Assembly: GCF_001718415.1 (NCBI RefSeq)
Contig: NZ_CP013377.1
Coordinates: 682,001 to 746,000, forward strand
Direction: 5' to 3'
From: Burkholderia pseudomultivorans
GTDB lineage: Bacteria > Pseudomonadota > Gammaproteobacteria > Burkholderiales > Burkholderiaceae
Length of the DNA stretch: 64,000 bases
The notes beneath the pieces are model-generated. The model ran no database searches. It was given only the letters and a program-made list of their open reading frames with translations, and was not told the DNA's origin. Position 1 is the first letter of the stretch; every line of letters begins with the position of its first letter. Of the stretch, positions 1-8,000 are shown in pieces. A program made the position numbers and the translations under genes.

Positions 1-428
1 AAGCCTGCGCCACAGCGTTCGACTCGCAACCGGATCCGGCCATCGTCGAGCAGGAGGTTCGTCTGCGGCTTGAGGGCGGCGAAGATCTCAGGATGCGGCA
101 GCGATACACGTACGTTGTCGCCGGGCGTTTGTGCGTCGAGGTCGAGTCGGAACGCAGCACCTTTCTCCAGCATGATCGGACCGTTCGCAAAGGTACCGAT
201 TCGCAGCTTCGGGCCTTGCAGGTCGAGCAGTACGCTGATCGGACGACCACTGTCTTCTTCGATCGAGCGGATGATGTCGAGACGTCGCCGGTGATCGTCG
301 TGCGTGCCGTGACTGAAGTTCAGACGGAATACGTCGGCGCCCGCATGAAGCAGCGCTTCGATGGTCTCGCGGCTGGTGCTCGCCGGACCCAACGTCGCGA
401 CGATTTTGGCATTACGGTTGCGGCGCAT
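1..428 (-). CDS. pyk: Pyruvate kinase, N-terminal part (cut by window edge)
   Basis: Only the first 142 codons are present; the rest lies beyond base 1. Pyruvate kinase transfers phosphate from phosphoenolpyruvate to ADP in the cytoplasm. The start MRRNRNAKIVATLGPAS, the motif LNFSHG at residues 36-41 and DLQGPKLRIG at 69-78 are classic N-terminal TIM-barrel motifs of the family. The gene starts 3 bases after the ttuD stop, so the two are co-transcribed. In the tartrate clusters known from Agrobacterium vitis the pyruvate kinase of this position is called TtuE. The context therefore suggests a pathway-dedicated isozyme that converts tartrate-derived PEP to pyruvate. The family call is certain; the dedication to tartrate is inferred from position. 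Confidence 0.95.
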   Translation of the reverse strand, partial: MRRNRNAKIVATLGPASTSRETIEALLHAGADVFRLNFSHGTHDDHRRRLDIIRSIEEDSGRPISVLLDLQGPKLRIGTFANGPIMLEKGAAFRLDLDAQTPGDNVRVSLPHPEIFAALKPQTNLLLDDGRIRLRVERCGAG

Positions 429-431
429 CTA

Positions 432-1769
432 TCAACTCCCTGAGATATCACCGTGATGAGCGGCAATGAAGATGGCACGAAAGTCATTGACGTTGGTCAG
501 CGTTGGCCCGGTGATGACCGAGTCGCCCAGGGCTTGAAAAAATCCGTGCGCGTCGTTGTTTTCGAGGCGCTCCATTGGACGGATGCCGCGTTCGCGCGCC
601 CGTTTCAACGTGTCGGGACGTAGCAACGCCCCAGCGATTTCTTCCTGACCGTCAACGCCGTCGGTGTCACCCGCGATGGCGAACACGCCGGGCTCGCCGT
701 TCAGCGCAATCCCGAGCGACAGCAGAAATTCGGCGTTGCGGCCGCCGCGCCCGTCGCCGCGAATGGTGACGGTCGTTTCACCCCCGGAGAGCAAAACGCA
801 GGGCGCCTGAAAGGGCTGGCCTCGCCGGTTCACCTGGCGGGCGATACCCGCCATCACCGTGCCTACGTCTCGGGCTTCGCCTTCGATTGCATCGCCAAGA
901 ATATGGACGTCGATTCCTGCTGCGCGAGGCTGCTTCGCTGCGGCTTCGAGTGCGAGCTGGGGCGTCGCGATCAGATGGGTTTCAATGTGAGGCAGGCGCG
1001 GATCACCCGGCTTCAGTGTTTCGGAGCTGCCGCTCTCCAATAGAGCGATCGCTGCCGGTGAAGCGCAAATTTCATAGCGACGCAGAACCTCAAGGGCATC
1101 CGAACATGTCGTCGCATCGGGAACGGTCGGGCCCGAGGCGATGTCGCGCGCGGCATCGGCGGGCACGTCGGAGATGATCAGATTGACGACGCGCGCCGGA
1201 TAGCAGGCCGCCGCGAGACGGCCGCCTTTGATCGCCGACAGGTGCCGGCGCACGCAGTTCATTTCGGCAATCGTGGCGCCGCTGGCCAGCAGCGCCTGGT
1301 TGATTTCCTGTTTGTCCTGCAGTGTCAGGCCTTCGGCGGGTAGCGGTAGTAGAGACGAGCCACCGCCCGAGATAAGGCAAATAACAAGGTCGTCGGCCGT
1401 CAGGCCGGAGACGAGATCCAGCATGCGTTGCGCTGCCTTCAGGCCGTTCACGTCGGGAACGGGATGCGCAGCCTGGACGATCTCGATCCTCTCACACGGC
1501 ACCGCATATCCGTAACGCGTGACGACGAGGCCTTCGAGCGGGGCAGGCCAGTGCTTTTCCACTGTTTGCGCCATTGCCGCTGACGCCTTGCCCGCGCCGA
1601 CAACGATGGTGCGCCCGCGCGGCGGACTGGGCAGGAAACCGGGCACGCGAAGCGCGGGCTGTGCGGTCGCAATAGCGGTCTCGAACATGTCCTGCAACAG
1701 GCGCTCGACATCAAGCTCGCTATTTGCGCCGTCGCCTGCCGGCAGCGTGAAATGGGAGGGAGGCTTCAT
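432..1769 (-). CDS. ttuD: Glycerate 2-kinase / hydroxypyruvate reductase family (MOFRL), TtuD
   Basis: This 445-residue protein belongs to the DUF4147/MOFRL family, whose members are annotated either as TtuD hydroxypyruvate reductase or, from later biochemistry, as ATP-dependent glycerate 2-kinase. Visible family motifs are GAGKASAAMA at residues 58-67 and ISGGGSSLL at 133-141. A glycine-rich segment containing GGRNAEFLL lies near residue 340 in the C-terminal MOFRL part. Length matches the family (about 420-450). It lies 152 bases downstream of ttuC and 3 bases upstream of pyk on the same strand. In the pathway it would process glycerate or hydroxypyruvate formed from tartrate. The start ATG at 1769 is preceded by a GGAG-type ribosome binding site. 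Kinase versus reductase activity cannot be settled from sequence. Confidence 0.93.
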   Translation of the reverse strand: MKPPSHFTLPAGDGANSELDVERLLQDMFETAIATAQPALRVPGFLPSPPRGRTIVVGAGKASAAMAQTVEKHWPAPLEGLVVTRYGYAVPCERIEIVQAAHPVPDVNGLKAAQRMLDLVSGLTADDLVICLISGGGSSLLPLPAEGLTLQDKQEINQALLASGATIAEMNCVRRHLSAIKGGRLAAACYPARVVNLIISDVPADAARDIASGPTVPDATTCSDALEVLRRYEICASPAAIALLESGSSETLKPGDPRLPHIETHLIATPQLALEAAAKQPRAAGIDVHILGDAIEGEARDVGTVMAGIARQVNRRGQPFQAPCVLLSGGETTVTIRGDGRGGRNAEFLLSLGIALNGEPGVFAIAGDTDGVDGQEEIAGALLRPDTLKRARERGIRPMERLENNDAHGFFQALGDSVITGPTLTNVNDFRAIFIAAHHGDISGS

Positions 1770-1921
1770 CTCCGCGCTCCAAAAGAAACAGGCCGCCTTT
1801 GTTTGACGGGAGTGAACATCTCGTCTCCTGCGTTATGTTCGGCGTTTGCTGGACGAGCCGGGTCACGGCCGCCGAATGGCGGACCGTGTAGGTCGGGCTC
1901 CGCTGGAGTTGACGACGAGAC

Positions 1922-3016
1922 TTACGCCGCGTTGGCTTCAGGTGATGCCGCTTTCTCGATGAAGGCGCAAACGGCTGCTGTCACCTGCGCGGTCGTCGCC
2001 GTGCCGCCAAGGTCGCCGGTATGTAGTGACTTGTCCGCGGTCACCGCTTCGATGGCCTGCATCACGCGCTTCGCGGCATCGAATTCGCCGAGATGTTCGA
2101 GCAGCATGACGACCGACCAGAACGTGCCGACCGGATTGGCGAGGCCCTTACCCATAATGTCGAAAGCGGAGCCGTGGATCGGCTCGAACATCGACGGATA
2201 GCGGCGCTCCGGGTCGATGTTGCCCGTTGGCGCGATGCCGAGACTGCCGGCAAGCGCGGCGGCCAGGTCGCTGAGAATGTCGGCGTGCAGGTTGGTGGCA
2301 ACGATCGTGTCGAGGGTCGCTGGGCGGTTGACCATGCGGGCCGTCGAGGCGTCGACCAACTCCTTGTCCCAATTGACGTCCGGGAATTCTTTGGAGACTT
2401 CGAGCGCGATCTCGTCCCACATCACCATCGCGTGACGTTGCGCGTTGCTTTTCGTGATTACGGTCAGCAGCTTGCGTGGACGGGACTGCGCGAGGCGGAA
2501 GGCGAAGCGCATGATTCGTTCGACGCCGGCGCGCGTCAGCATAGATACGTCCGTCGCGGCTTCAATCGGGTGTCCCTGATGGATACGTCCGCCAACACCG
2601 GAATATTCGCCTTCCGAGTTTTCGCGCACGATGACCCAGTTGAGGTCCTCCGGTTTGCAGCGCTTCAGCGGTCCATCAATGCCCGGCAGAATGCGGGTCG
2701 GGCGCACGTTGGCGTACTGGTCGAATCCCTGGCAGATTTTCAGGCGCAGGCCCCACAACGTGATGTGATCGGGGATGTCCGGGTCGCCCGCGGAACCGAA
2801 CAGAATCGCATCCTTGTTGCGGATGGCTTCCAGCCCGTCTGCCGGCATCATGACGCCATGCTTGCGGTAGTAATCGCCGCCCCAGTCGAAGTTTTCGAAT
2901 TCGAAGGCGAACGACTTCGTGGTTTTTGCAAGGGCTTCGAGAACTTGTGCGCCGGCGGGTACAACTTCCTTGCCGATTCCGTCGCCGGGGATAGTTGCGA
3001 TGCGATAGGTCTTCAT
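1922..3016 (-). CDS. ttuC: Tartrate dehydrogenase/decarboxylase (TtuC)
   Basis: The product is a 364-residue NAD-dependent beta-decarboxylating dehydrogenase of the isocitrate/isopropylmalate family. It would oxidise tartrate to oxaloglycolate (and decarboxylate it or D-malate) in the cytoplasm. MKTYRIATIPGDGIG with GDGIGKE at residues 11-17 is the family N-terminus. IVRENSEGEYSG is the substrate-loop region, and ATNLHADILSDLAAALAG carries the metal-binding aspartates near residues 235-250. An in-frame start exists 57 bases upstream, but those residues (rich in R, H and Q) do not resemble the family, so I chose 3016. The gene leads the ttuC-ttuD-pyk unit and is divergent from the LysR gene at 3125, the standard arrangement of tartrate-utilisation loci. 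Confidence 0.94.
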   Translation of the reverse strand: MKTYRIATIPGDGIGKEVVPAGAQVLEALAKTTKSFAFEFENFDWGGDYYRKHGVMMPADGLEAIRNKDAILFGSAGDPDIPDHITLWGLRLKICQGFDQYANVRPTRILPGIDGPLKRCKPEDLNWVIVRENSEGEYSGVGGRIHQGHPIEAATDVSMLTRAGVERIMRFAFRLAQSRPRKLLTVITKSNAQRHAMVMWDEIALEVSKEFPDVNWDKELVDASTARMVNRPATLDTIVATNLHADILSDLAAALAGSLGIAPTGNIDPERRYPSMFEPIHGSAFDIMGKGLANPVGTFWSVVMLLEHLGEFDAAKRVMQAIEAVTADKSLHTGDLGGTATTAQVTAAVCAFIEKAASPEANAA

Positions 3017-3088
3017 GTCTCCGTCCATCAGGTGTCGTGGCTGTAAGCGAACTCTACCCATCTCCGCATGCAAAAACCGGTGCTAAAC

Positions 3089-3103
3089 TTAAAGCATCTT
3101 TAA
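3089..3103. promoter_or_regulatory. LysR-type operator between ttuC and its regulator
   Basis: A perfect 15-bp palindrome, TTAAAG-CAT-CTTTAA, lies in the 108-bp gap between divergent ttuC and the LysR gene. It contains the T-N11-A core (T at 3090, A at 3102) expected of LysR-type binding sites. Its position 21 bases upstream of the regulator start suggests autoregulation as well as control of ttuC. Binding itself is inferred. Confidence 0.6.
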
Positions 3104-3124
3104 CCTGAATTCACAGGTGGACTC

Positions 3125-4051
3125 GTGCACGACACCGTCCAGCCGTCCGATCTGAGCTTTTTCTCCACGCTTGTCGCCTCGGGCAGCCTGAGCGCCGCGG
3201 CGCGCGAATTAGGGCTGACGCCAGCGGCAATCAGCAAGCGCCTGACACAGATGGAAAGCCGTGCGGGCGTGGGGCTGATCAATCGCACGACTCGCCGAAT
3301 GATGCTGACCCCAGAGGGCGAGCTATATCTCCAACATGCGCGCCGGATTCTCGATGAGATTGACGAGCTGGCCGAGTTGCTTGGAACGGCCAAGAAAAGT
3401 CCCAAAGGGTTATTGCGGGTGAATGCGACGCTGGGCTTCGGGCGCAGCCATGTCGCGCCAGCGATTTCGCGGTTTGTCACGAAGTATCGTCAGGTATCGG
3501 TGCAGCTTCAGCTGTCGGTCACGCCTCCGCCCCTGACAGACGACGCCTTTGACGTCTGTATCCGGTTCGGCGAGCCACCGGACACGAGAGTGATTGCCCG
3601 GCGTCTCGCCGGCAATCGGCGCTTGCTCTGCGCCGCCCCGTCATACATCGCGTCGCACGGACTGCCGACCACGGCGCACGATCTGACACGCCATAACTGC
3701 ATCGGGATTCGTCAGGGCGACGAAGCTTATGGCGTTTGGCGCCTGACTTCCGGCCGGGGCGCTTCACGCAAGACAGAGGCTGTCCGAATCAATGGCACTC
3801 TCACAACGAACGACGGCGAGATTGCCGTGAAATGGGCGCTTGAGGGACACGGCATCCTGATGAGGGCAGAGTGGGACATAAAGAGGTATCTGGCAGATGG
3901 CTCGTTAGTTCGTGTACTGCCCGACTACGAGACGCCGAACGCAGACATCTTCGCGGTCTATTCGCAACGACACCAGATGTCGAACCGCATACGCGCTTTC
4001 GTCGAATTTATCGCGCAGGATCTTCAAAGCGAAGTAGATCGGGGCGCGTAA
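3125..4051 (+). CDS. LysR-type regulator of tartrate utilisation
   Basis: This 308-residue transcription factor has the LysR layout. A winged helix-turn-helix lies at about residues 10-65 (SGSLSAAARELGLTPAAISK is the recognition region). A periplasmic-binding-protein-like effector domain spans about 90-295. The start is a GTG at 3125, supported by AGGTGG five bases upstream; no better in-frame ATG exists before the HTH. It is transcribed away from ttuC with a palindrome in between, so it most likely regulates the tartrate operon, as TtuA does in Agrobacterium vitis. The inducer (tartrate or an intermediate) is inferred from context. I leave the symbol blank because orthology to TtuA was not tested. 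Confidence 0.9.
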   Translation: MHDTVQPSDLSFFSTLVASGSLSAAARELGLTPAAISKRLTQMESRAGVGLINRTTRRMMLTPEGELYLQHARRILDEIDELAELLGTAKKSPKGLLRVNATLGFGRSHVAPAISRFVTKYRQVSVQLQLSVTPPPLTDDAFDVCIRFGEPPDTRVIARRLAGNRRLLCAAPSYIASHGLPTTAHDLTRHNCIGIRQGDEAYGVWRLTSGRGASRKTEAVRINGTLTTNDGEIAVKWALEGHGILMRAEWDIKRYLADGSLVRVLPDYETPNADIFAVYSQRHQMSNRIRAFVEFIAQDLQSEVDRGA

Positions 4052-4354
4052 AACCCGGGCACGGTTAGTAGTGGAGCGGATGAAGGAGTGATGCCGACTG
4101 GCCGCTAGTTACCGAACTGCGTAAGGTGGCCTGACGATAGCTATTGTGCAGCGCTTCCCGCAGCCGTGGCTCGGTCGTCTCGAAAGCGATGAGCGGATCT
4201 TCCTTCGGAAAGCTGCGGCAGCGGAGTATCGCCCGAATTTATCGGTTTGTTCGTCAACGACAGGATCACCGAAACGGCTACGAGAAGGGTGGCGCCACGC
4301 CGCGGCCGAGATCGCCGACAATCTGACATCGACAGTCCATTCATACGATCGCCT
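4052..4354. other. Intergenic stretch without a supported gene
   Basis: Several short overlapping open frames occur here, none with a ribosome binding site or a recognisable domain. One minus-strand frame (4141-4383) contains a short hydrophobic run, GATLLVAVSVILSL, that could be the last helix of a lost transporter, but this is too weak to call. Confidence 0.4.
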
Positions 4355-4741
4355 ATGAACGCCAGGCCCTCCCGCTTCTTCATCGCCGGTGATATCGAAG
4401 CGCCTGTTTTTGTCCTGGACGGGATCGCTTCGGAATGGTTGTTCGTTTCAAAATTTTGGCAAAGGACGAACGCCTTGCTCGGAACAATGTTCGATCAGTT
4501 CGAAGAGGAAGTAGCCGGGCCCGCGACACTCAGAAAAATCGCAGATGAGCTTGCATGTCAAATTTGCGAACTTGAGGAACGGGAAGACGAGGTCATCAGC
4601 TTCGTATACAGATGGACGCCGCATGGGGAGGTCTACGTTCTTGAAACACCTCGAGCGACTCTGGTCTCGCACTTGGCAGCGACCCGTGCCTTTCTTTCGC
4701 TGGCCGCCGAAAATGGTGAAGTGCTCGAGCTGAGTCTTTGA
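4355..4741 (+). CDS. Hypothetical protein (128 aa)
   Basis: I do not recognise this family. The product is soluble and acidic, with no signal peptide or membrane segment. An N-terminal part has mixed hydrophobic strands (FFIAGDIEAPVFVLDG). An acidic helix follows around residues 60-85 (ELACQICELEEREDEV), then a C-terminal helix ending in VLELSL. The start MNARPSRF at 4355 is preferred over an upstream in-frame ATG at 4247 because the intervening residues are arginine-rich and low in complexity. Codon use is less GC3-biased than in the operons further right, consistent with accessory DNA. It lies 55 bases upstream of the acetyltransferase gene on the same strand, so the two might be co-transcribed. 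Confidence 0.6.
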   Translation: MNARPSRFFIAGDIEAPVFVLDGIASEWLFVSKFWQRTNALLGTMFDQFEEEVAGPATLRKIADELACQICELEEREDEVISFVYRWTPHGEVYVLETPRATLVSHLAATRAFLSLAAENGEVLELSL

Positions 4742-4796
4742 GCAGATCAACAGTCAAATGGCTTGCGTAGCAGCCTTTCCTGACAGTCCAGCGCCC

Positions 4797-5240
4797 ATGA
4801 AACCAGTTCTGCAGATTACGTCACCATCCGATGCCGACATCCTCGTCGATATTCGTATTGCCGCCATGCGGGAGAGTCTGTCGCGCATCGGTCGCTTCGA
4901 TCCGCAGCGTGCACGAGAACGCTTCCTGGCGTCATTCGATGCCGCACTGTGCCGGTTCATCGAGGTCGATGGTGTTCGAGTAGGTCTCGTCATGGTGCGT
5001 CCACTGGATGACTACTGGCTTCTCGACCATCTTTATGTCTTGCCCGAATACCAGGGCAAAGGCATTGGTGCGGCCGTTTTACAGGAAGTCTTCAAGCGTG
5101 CTGACGCGCGGCGTATGCCGATCCGCGTGGGAGCTTTACGCGACAGCGACGCGAACGGCTTCTACCAGCGGCACGGCTTCGTGCGAACCGACGAAGCGGA
5201 GTGGGACATCTACTACGAACGCCAGCCACATCTCGACTGA
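4797..5240 (+). CDS. GNAT family N-acetyltransferase
   Basis: The product (147 aa from ATG 4797) has the GNAT fold. The acetyl-CoA pyrophosphate-binding motif appears as LPEYQGKGIGAAVLQEV (Q/R-x-x-G-x-G/A pattern) around residues 84-100. The terminal motif B segment is NGFYQRHGF. It would transfer an acetyl group from acetyl-CoA to an amine on a small molecule or protein; the substrate is not apparent. An in-frame ATG lies at 4758, but MKPVLQITSPSDADI begins directly at the first strand of the domain, so 4797 is preferred. It follows the hypothetical gene at 4355 and converges on the exported protein at 5259. Confidence 0.88.
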   Translation: MKPVLQITSPSDADILVDIRIAAMRESLSRIGRFDPQRARERFLASFDAALCRFIEVDGVRVGLVMVRPLDDYWLLDHLYVLPEYQGKGIGAAVLQEVFKRADARRMPIRVGALRDSDANGFYQRHGFVRTDEAEWDIYYERQPHLD

Positions 5241-5258
5241 CCATTTTCGCCTCCACGA

Positions 5259-5855
5259 CTACGGTTGAGCACTATCACGCCGCAGTGTCCGAGTTTCCCG
5301 CGCACACACCCGCAACGAAGCAATTTCCTTTCGAACCGCACGCAGATCGTACAGTTGAACAACCTGCGTATCGGCATTTCCCGGCTCCGAACCGATCCGA
5401 AGCACGCGTTCCTCATCCGCCGACACAAATACGGCGTCATTCGACGGAACGGGAAACAAACTCCTCAGCGGCATCGGATAGTCATCAACCCGCTTTAGCT
5501 CTCCACGCGAGAAAAGCCGCTTTACATCCGACTCGGGCATCCTGGTTCGCAACAAATAGAACATCCCGACCACAGTCCCGGACCCGTCATTCCCCCAAAC
5601 CGAGATCCTCGCCGCCGAACTGCTCCCCGGAATTTTGCAATCACCGTGTTCCCAGTCGGACATCAAATTGACGTAGACATCAGTGCATCCGACGTCATTG
5701 GAAAACCAATTCGTACCTATGGCCTTCGACATGGCGCGCTTCGCATCGTCCATCGAATGCCCGAGCACGTCGTCGGGCATCGGGCACGTCTGCGCGAACG
5801 CACTTTGCAATGCGCATGAGAGCAGAGCCGAAACTAGGAAGCGAGATGGTTTCAT
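5259..5855 (-). CDS. Exported hypothetical protein
   Basis: The 198-residue product begins MKPSRFLVSALLSCALQSAFA, a clear Sec signal peptide with likely cleavage after AFA. The mature protein contains several cysteines (TCPMPDD, VGCTD, GDCKI, VCARE), which suggests disulfides in the periplasm. I do not recognise a domain. The frame extends upstream to 6053, but the extra residues carry no signal peptide, and the start at 5855 places the signal peptide at the terminus. It converges on the acetyltransferase gene with an 18-base gap. Base composition is lower in GC than in most of the window. Confidence 0.7.
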   Translation of the reverse strand: MKPSRFLVSALLSCALQSAFAQTCPMPDDVLGHSMDDAKRAMSKAIGTNWFSNDVGCTDVYVNLMSDWEHGDCKIPGSSSAARISVWGNDGSGTVVGMFYLLRTRMPESDVKRLFSRGELKRVDDYPMPLRSLFPVPSNDAVFVSADEERVLRIGSEPGNADTQVVQLYDLRAVRKEIASLRVCARETRTLRRDSAQP

Positions 5856-6287
5856 GCGAGAAAAGTCCTGGCTGTATTCGAAGATATGGACCGGAAAAGC
5901 ACCATGTCCGCCCAAGCATGCACACAGGACCGATATCGATTCATTCGAACTGTTTCGAATAGTGAATTTCAGCGATATCGTCCCGACGCGGATCACCGTT
6001 CGACTTCCCAGAGCAGTTTCCCTTTTTGCCATCAGAAAACACAGCGATTTCAATCACTGCTCAACCGGAACCTATACCTAACGGCTAACAAGCACTCAAG
6101 CCGAAAACATCGCGCGTCAACAATGATCTAATAGACGTTGTTCACGCGTATATTGCTGATCCCGAATCCAACCGCCGCAACGAAGGAGGAATCCAAATCA
6201 TCAAAGCACCGCAGTAAACGAGCGCGGGCCGCAAGTGCTAGGAACACTCACGACCCGCTAACCAAAGTCAACTAAGCAGGAGTTGCC
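5856..6287. other. Upstream region of the SymE-like gene
   Basis: There is no supported gene in these 430 bases. An A/T-rich patch with TATATT near 6150 could be a -10 element, and a strong AAGGAGG lies at 6183-6189 without an ATG, GTG or TTG start at normal spacing. The prominent stem-loop at 6221-6259 is listed separately. Confidence 0.4.
6221..6259 (+). promoter_or_regulatory. Stem-loop in the leader of the SymE-like gene
   Basis: GCGGG (6224-6228) pairs with CCCGC (6254-6258), and AGTG (6234-6237) pairs with CACT (6245-6248) around the loop CTAGGAA. Two extra pairs lie inside the symmetric internal loop. The element ends 29 bases before the start codon and has no U-run, so it is unlikely to be a terminator. 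It may control translation or be part of an antisense or attachment element. Confidence 0.5.
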
Positions 6288-6509
6288 ATGGCTAAGGCAA
6301 ATGATAAATCACGTCCCCCGATCACGGAACGTTACGTGACGATCCAGGAGTCCTGGGGTATTCCGAAGGCCTGGGGCAGGAAGCCGGAAACGTTCTACCC
6401 GTGGTTGAGAATCGGCGGAATGTGGCTGATCAACGACGCGGGATTCATCCCGGGCCGAAAGGCGCGGATAACGGTCGAGCCGGGCAGACTGATCCTCACG
6501 GCGATGTGA
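6288..6509 (+). CDS. SymE-family type I toxin-like protein
   Basis: The 73-residue product ends with a SymE domain: a Pro-Trp-Leu-Arg start (YPWLRIGGMWL), then AGFIPGRKARITVEPG and RLILTAM. This is the signature of the SymE toxin, an AbrB-fold-derived protein whose E. coli member inhibits translation and is repressed by the antisense RNA SymR and by LexA. The segment before the domain (residues 14-40) contains the usual RYVTIQESW lead-in. AGGAG six bases before the ATG at 6288 supports the start. No LexA box is evident upstream, so SOS control is doubtful here. A cis-encoded antisense RNA would be expected on the minus strand over the start region but cannot be defined by eye. Confidence 0.85.
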   Translation: MAKANDKSRPPITERYVTIQESWGIPKAWGRKPETFYPWLRIGGMWLINDAGFIPGRKARITVEPGRLILTAM

Positions 6510-6554
6510 CCGAACCCCGGCACCGCACCGCGCATCGCTGGCGAGCATCAAACA

Positions 6555-7181
6555 TCACCACGCAATATTGCACGACGACCGCGACGTCCCCGCACCGCCC
6601 GTGGCGGTGCAATGCGATCCTGCGCCGTTGTCGTAGAACGTCCGCGTCTCCGGTTGCGACACCGACGGATCGAACGGATTCGGCGCCGCGCCGCGCGCCG
6701 CATCGAAGGGGCGCGTCGGCGCATACGTGCCGCCGCGACCAGCCGCGTGCGACCCATTGGCCCGCAGATACTCGTTCCAGTTCTGCGCGCGCTGTTCAGG
6801 CGCGGGCAATGCCCGACCGAGGCTATCGCTGCCGCCGGCACCCAGCGCGACGCGATTCGCCGGCCATGCCGGATCGTGTTCGCGCGGATCCGGTGAGGGT
6901 TGCGGCGCAAGCGTATCGCCCGACACGCTCAGCGGCCGCGTATCCGGCATATCGAACGGGCTGCGTTCGGCGGGCGCAGCGTACCGTTCGCGACGAGGCG
7001 CGCGTGCGGGATGCCCATCGTCCTGAGCGACGCCAAGACGCGCCGCACGAAAAACATTGGCGCCGCCCGAGCGTGCGTCCAACGTATCGCGCGCCGACGC
7101 ATCGACTGCAGAAACGGAAAGAGAAAACGCACAAACAACGGCGGCAACGGCGGCGGAAGGAAAACGGAAACGGTGATTCAT
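6555..7181 (-). CDS. Exported hypothetical protein, Pro/Ala/Arg-rich
   Basis: The product is 208 residues and starts MNHRFRFPSAAVAAVVCAFS, with a probable Sec signal peptide cleaved around SVSAVDASA. The mature chain is low in complexity and probably disordered (runs of P, A, R, D). A short C-terminal segment carries two cysteines (GSHCTATGGAG, SSCNIAW). I do not recognise a family. It converges with the SymE-like gene, with stops 45 bases apart. No good Shine-Dalgarno sequence precedes the ATG, which lowers confidence somewhat; the signal peptide and uninterrupted frame support it. Confidence 0.65.
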   Translation of the reverse strand: MNHRFRFPSAAVAAVVCAFSLSVSAVDASARDTLDARSGGANVFRAARLGVAQDDGHPARAPRRERYAAPAERSPFDMPDTRPLSVSGDTLAPQPSPDPREHDPAWPANRVALGAGGSDSLGRALPAPEQRAQNWNEYLRANGSHAAGRGGTYAPTRPFDAARGAAPNPFDPSVSQPETRTFYDNGAGSHCTATGGAGTSRSSCNIAW

Positions 7182-7687
7182 GTGTGATCCGAAGCAGGTG
7201 ACATGCGAGGGAAAGACGGCAGATCACTGGCTGGCGGCTGGGCGACGGAAGGTCGTCGAAGCGGCCCTGACGCGACTCCGAAGCGACTTCGAAGCGCGGT
7301 AGAGGCGAACCGGAGGAGGGCTGGCTGGATTGCAGAAACGGATTCGTATTATTTCATAAAAATAACAACTAGCTTTCCATATAGTCGTGAGTGTCGGTAA
7401 GCAGAAAGAGAGTGCACCTCACGGCAGTGCCCCACCGTGGTGCCGGCTCGCCAAATCATCAGTTGATTGATTTACGGCGATCGGTCCCTCTATAGACCGC
7501 AAACCCACGAAACGCCATCAAAGAACCGCCGGATCCCCCGCCCAGCAAGGCGTTGAGCCGATCCGCCCCAGCTCGTCGCAACCCGATTGCACTCAAGGCA
7601 AACGTTATCGCTCCCGCAAAGTTGCGCCCGGAGCGCCACCCGCCGCGTCAAAAAGTCTCCGTGTTTTCCCTCAGACGCCCGGCATTT
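7182..7687. other. Intergenic region upstream of the liv promoter
   Basis: There is no supported gene. The stretch has a short A/T-rich island around 7345-7385 and otherwise only short shadow frames. It separates the accessory segment on the left from the conserved liv operon on the right. Confidence 0.5.
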
Positions 7688-7718
7688 TTGACAGATGAAT
7701 TAAAAACGACCATATAAT
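7688..7718 (+). promoter_or_regulatory. Sigma-70 promoter of the liv operon
   Basis: A perfect -35 box TTGACA (7688-7693) and a perfect -10 box TATAAT (7713-7718) are separated by 19 bases. The spacer is 2 longer than ideal. The predicted start near 7725 gives a leader of about 275 bases before livK. Confidence 0.7.
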
Positions 7719-7727
7719 TTCGACTGC

Positions 7728-7775
7728 CTTGCCAACGGCTGTCGGACCATCCCTCCGATCCAGCGAGTTGGCAAG
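7728..7775 (+). promoter_or_regulatory. Large stem-loop at the 5' end of the liv leader
   Basis: CTTGCCAAC (7728-7736) pairs perfectly with GTTGGCAAG (7767-7775). Nested inside, GCTG pairs with CAGC and TCGGA with TCCGA around the loop CCATCCC, giving about 18 base pairs. The structure begins within a few bases of the predicted transcription start. It may protect the mRNA 5' end or act as a regulatory leader. A second hairpin, GTCCCC-TTTC-GGGGAC, follows at 7836-7851. Confidence 0.6.
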
Positions 7776-8000
7776 CGGGGCAGGCGAAACGCTTGCGCAA
7801 TGCAAGACGCATCACGATGTCTTTCCGAACCAGACGTCCCCTTTCGGGGACTGCAAGAGCCGGGCCCCGCACGCATCATTCATCCGCAGGTCCGTCTTCG
7901 AGTGTCTCGGGCGTGTCCCATGTTCTCGCCCCGGGTGCTGTTCGATTGCGCAAGTCATGCCGCCTTTGCCCGTATGACTAACAACATCGAGGAGCTCCTG

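Noticed and set aside
4141..4383. Minus-strand frame with a hydrophobic run that might be the end of a transporter (for example a lost ttuB)
   Set aside because: It has no upstream membrane segments, no ribosome binding site and overlaps the plus-strand gene at 4355; too little sequence to call a pseudogene.
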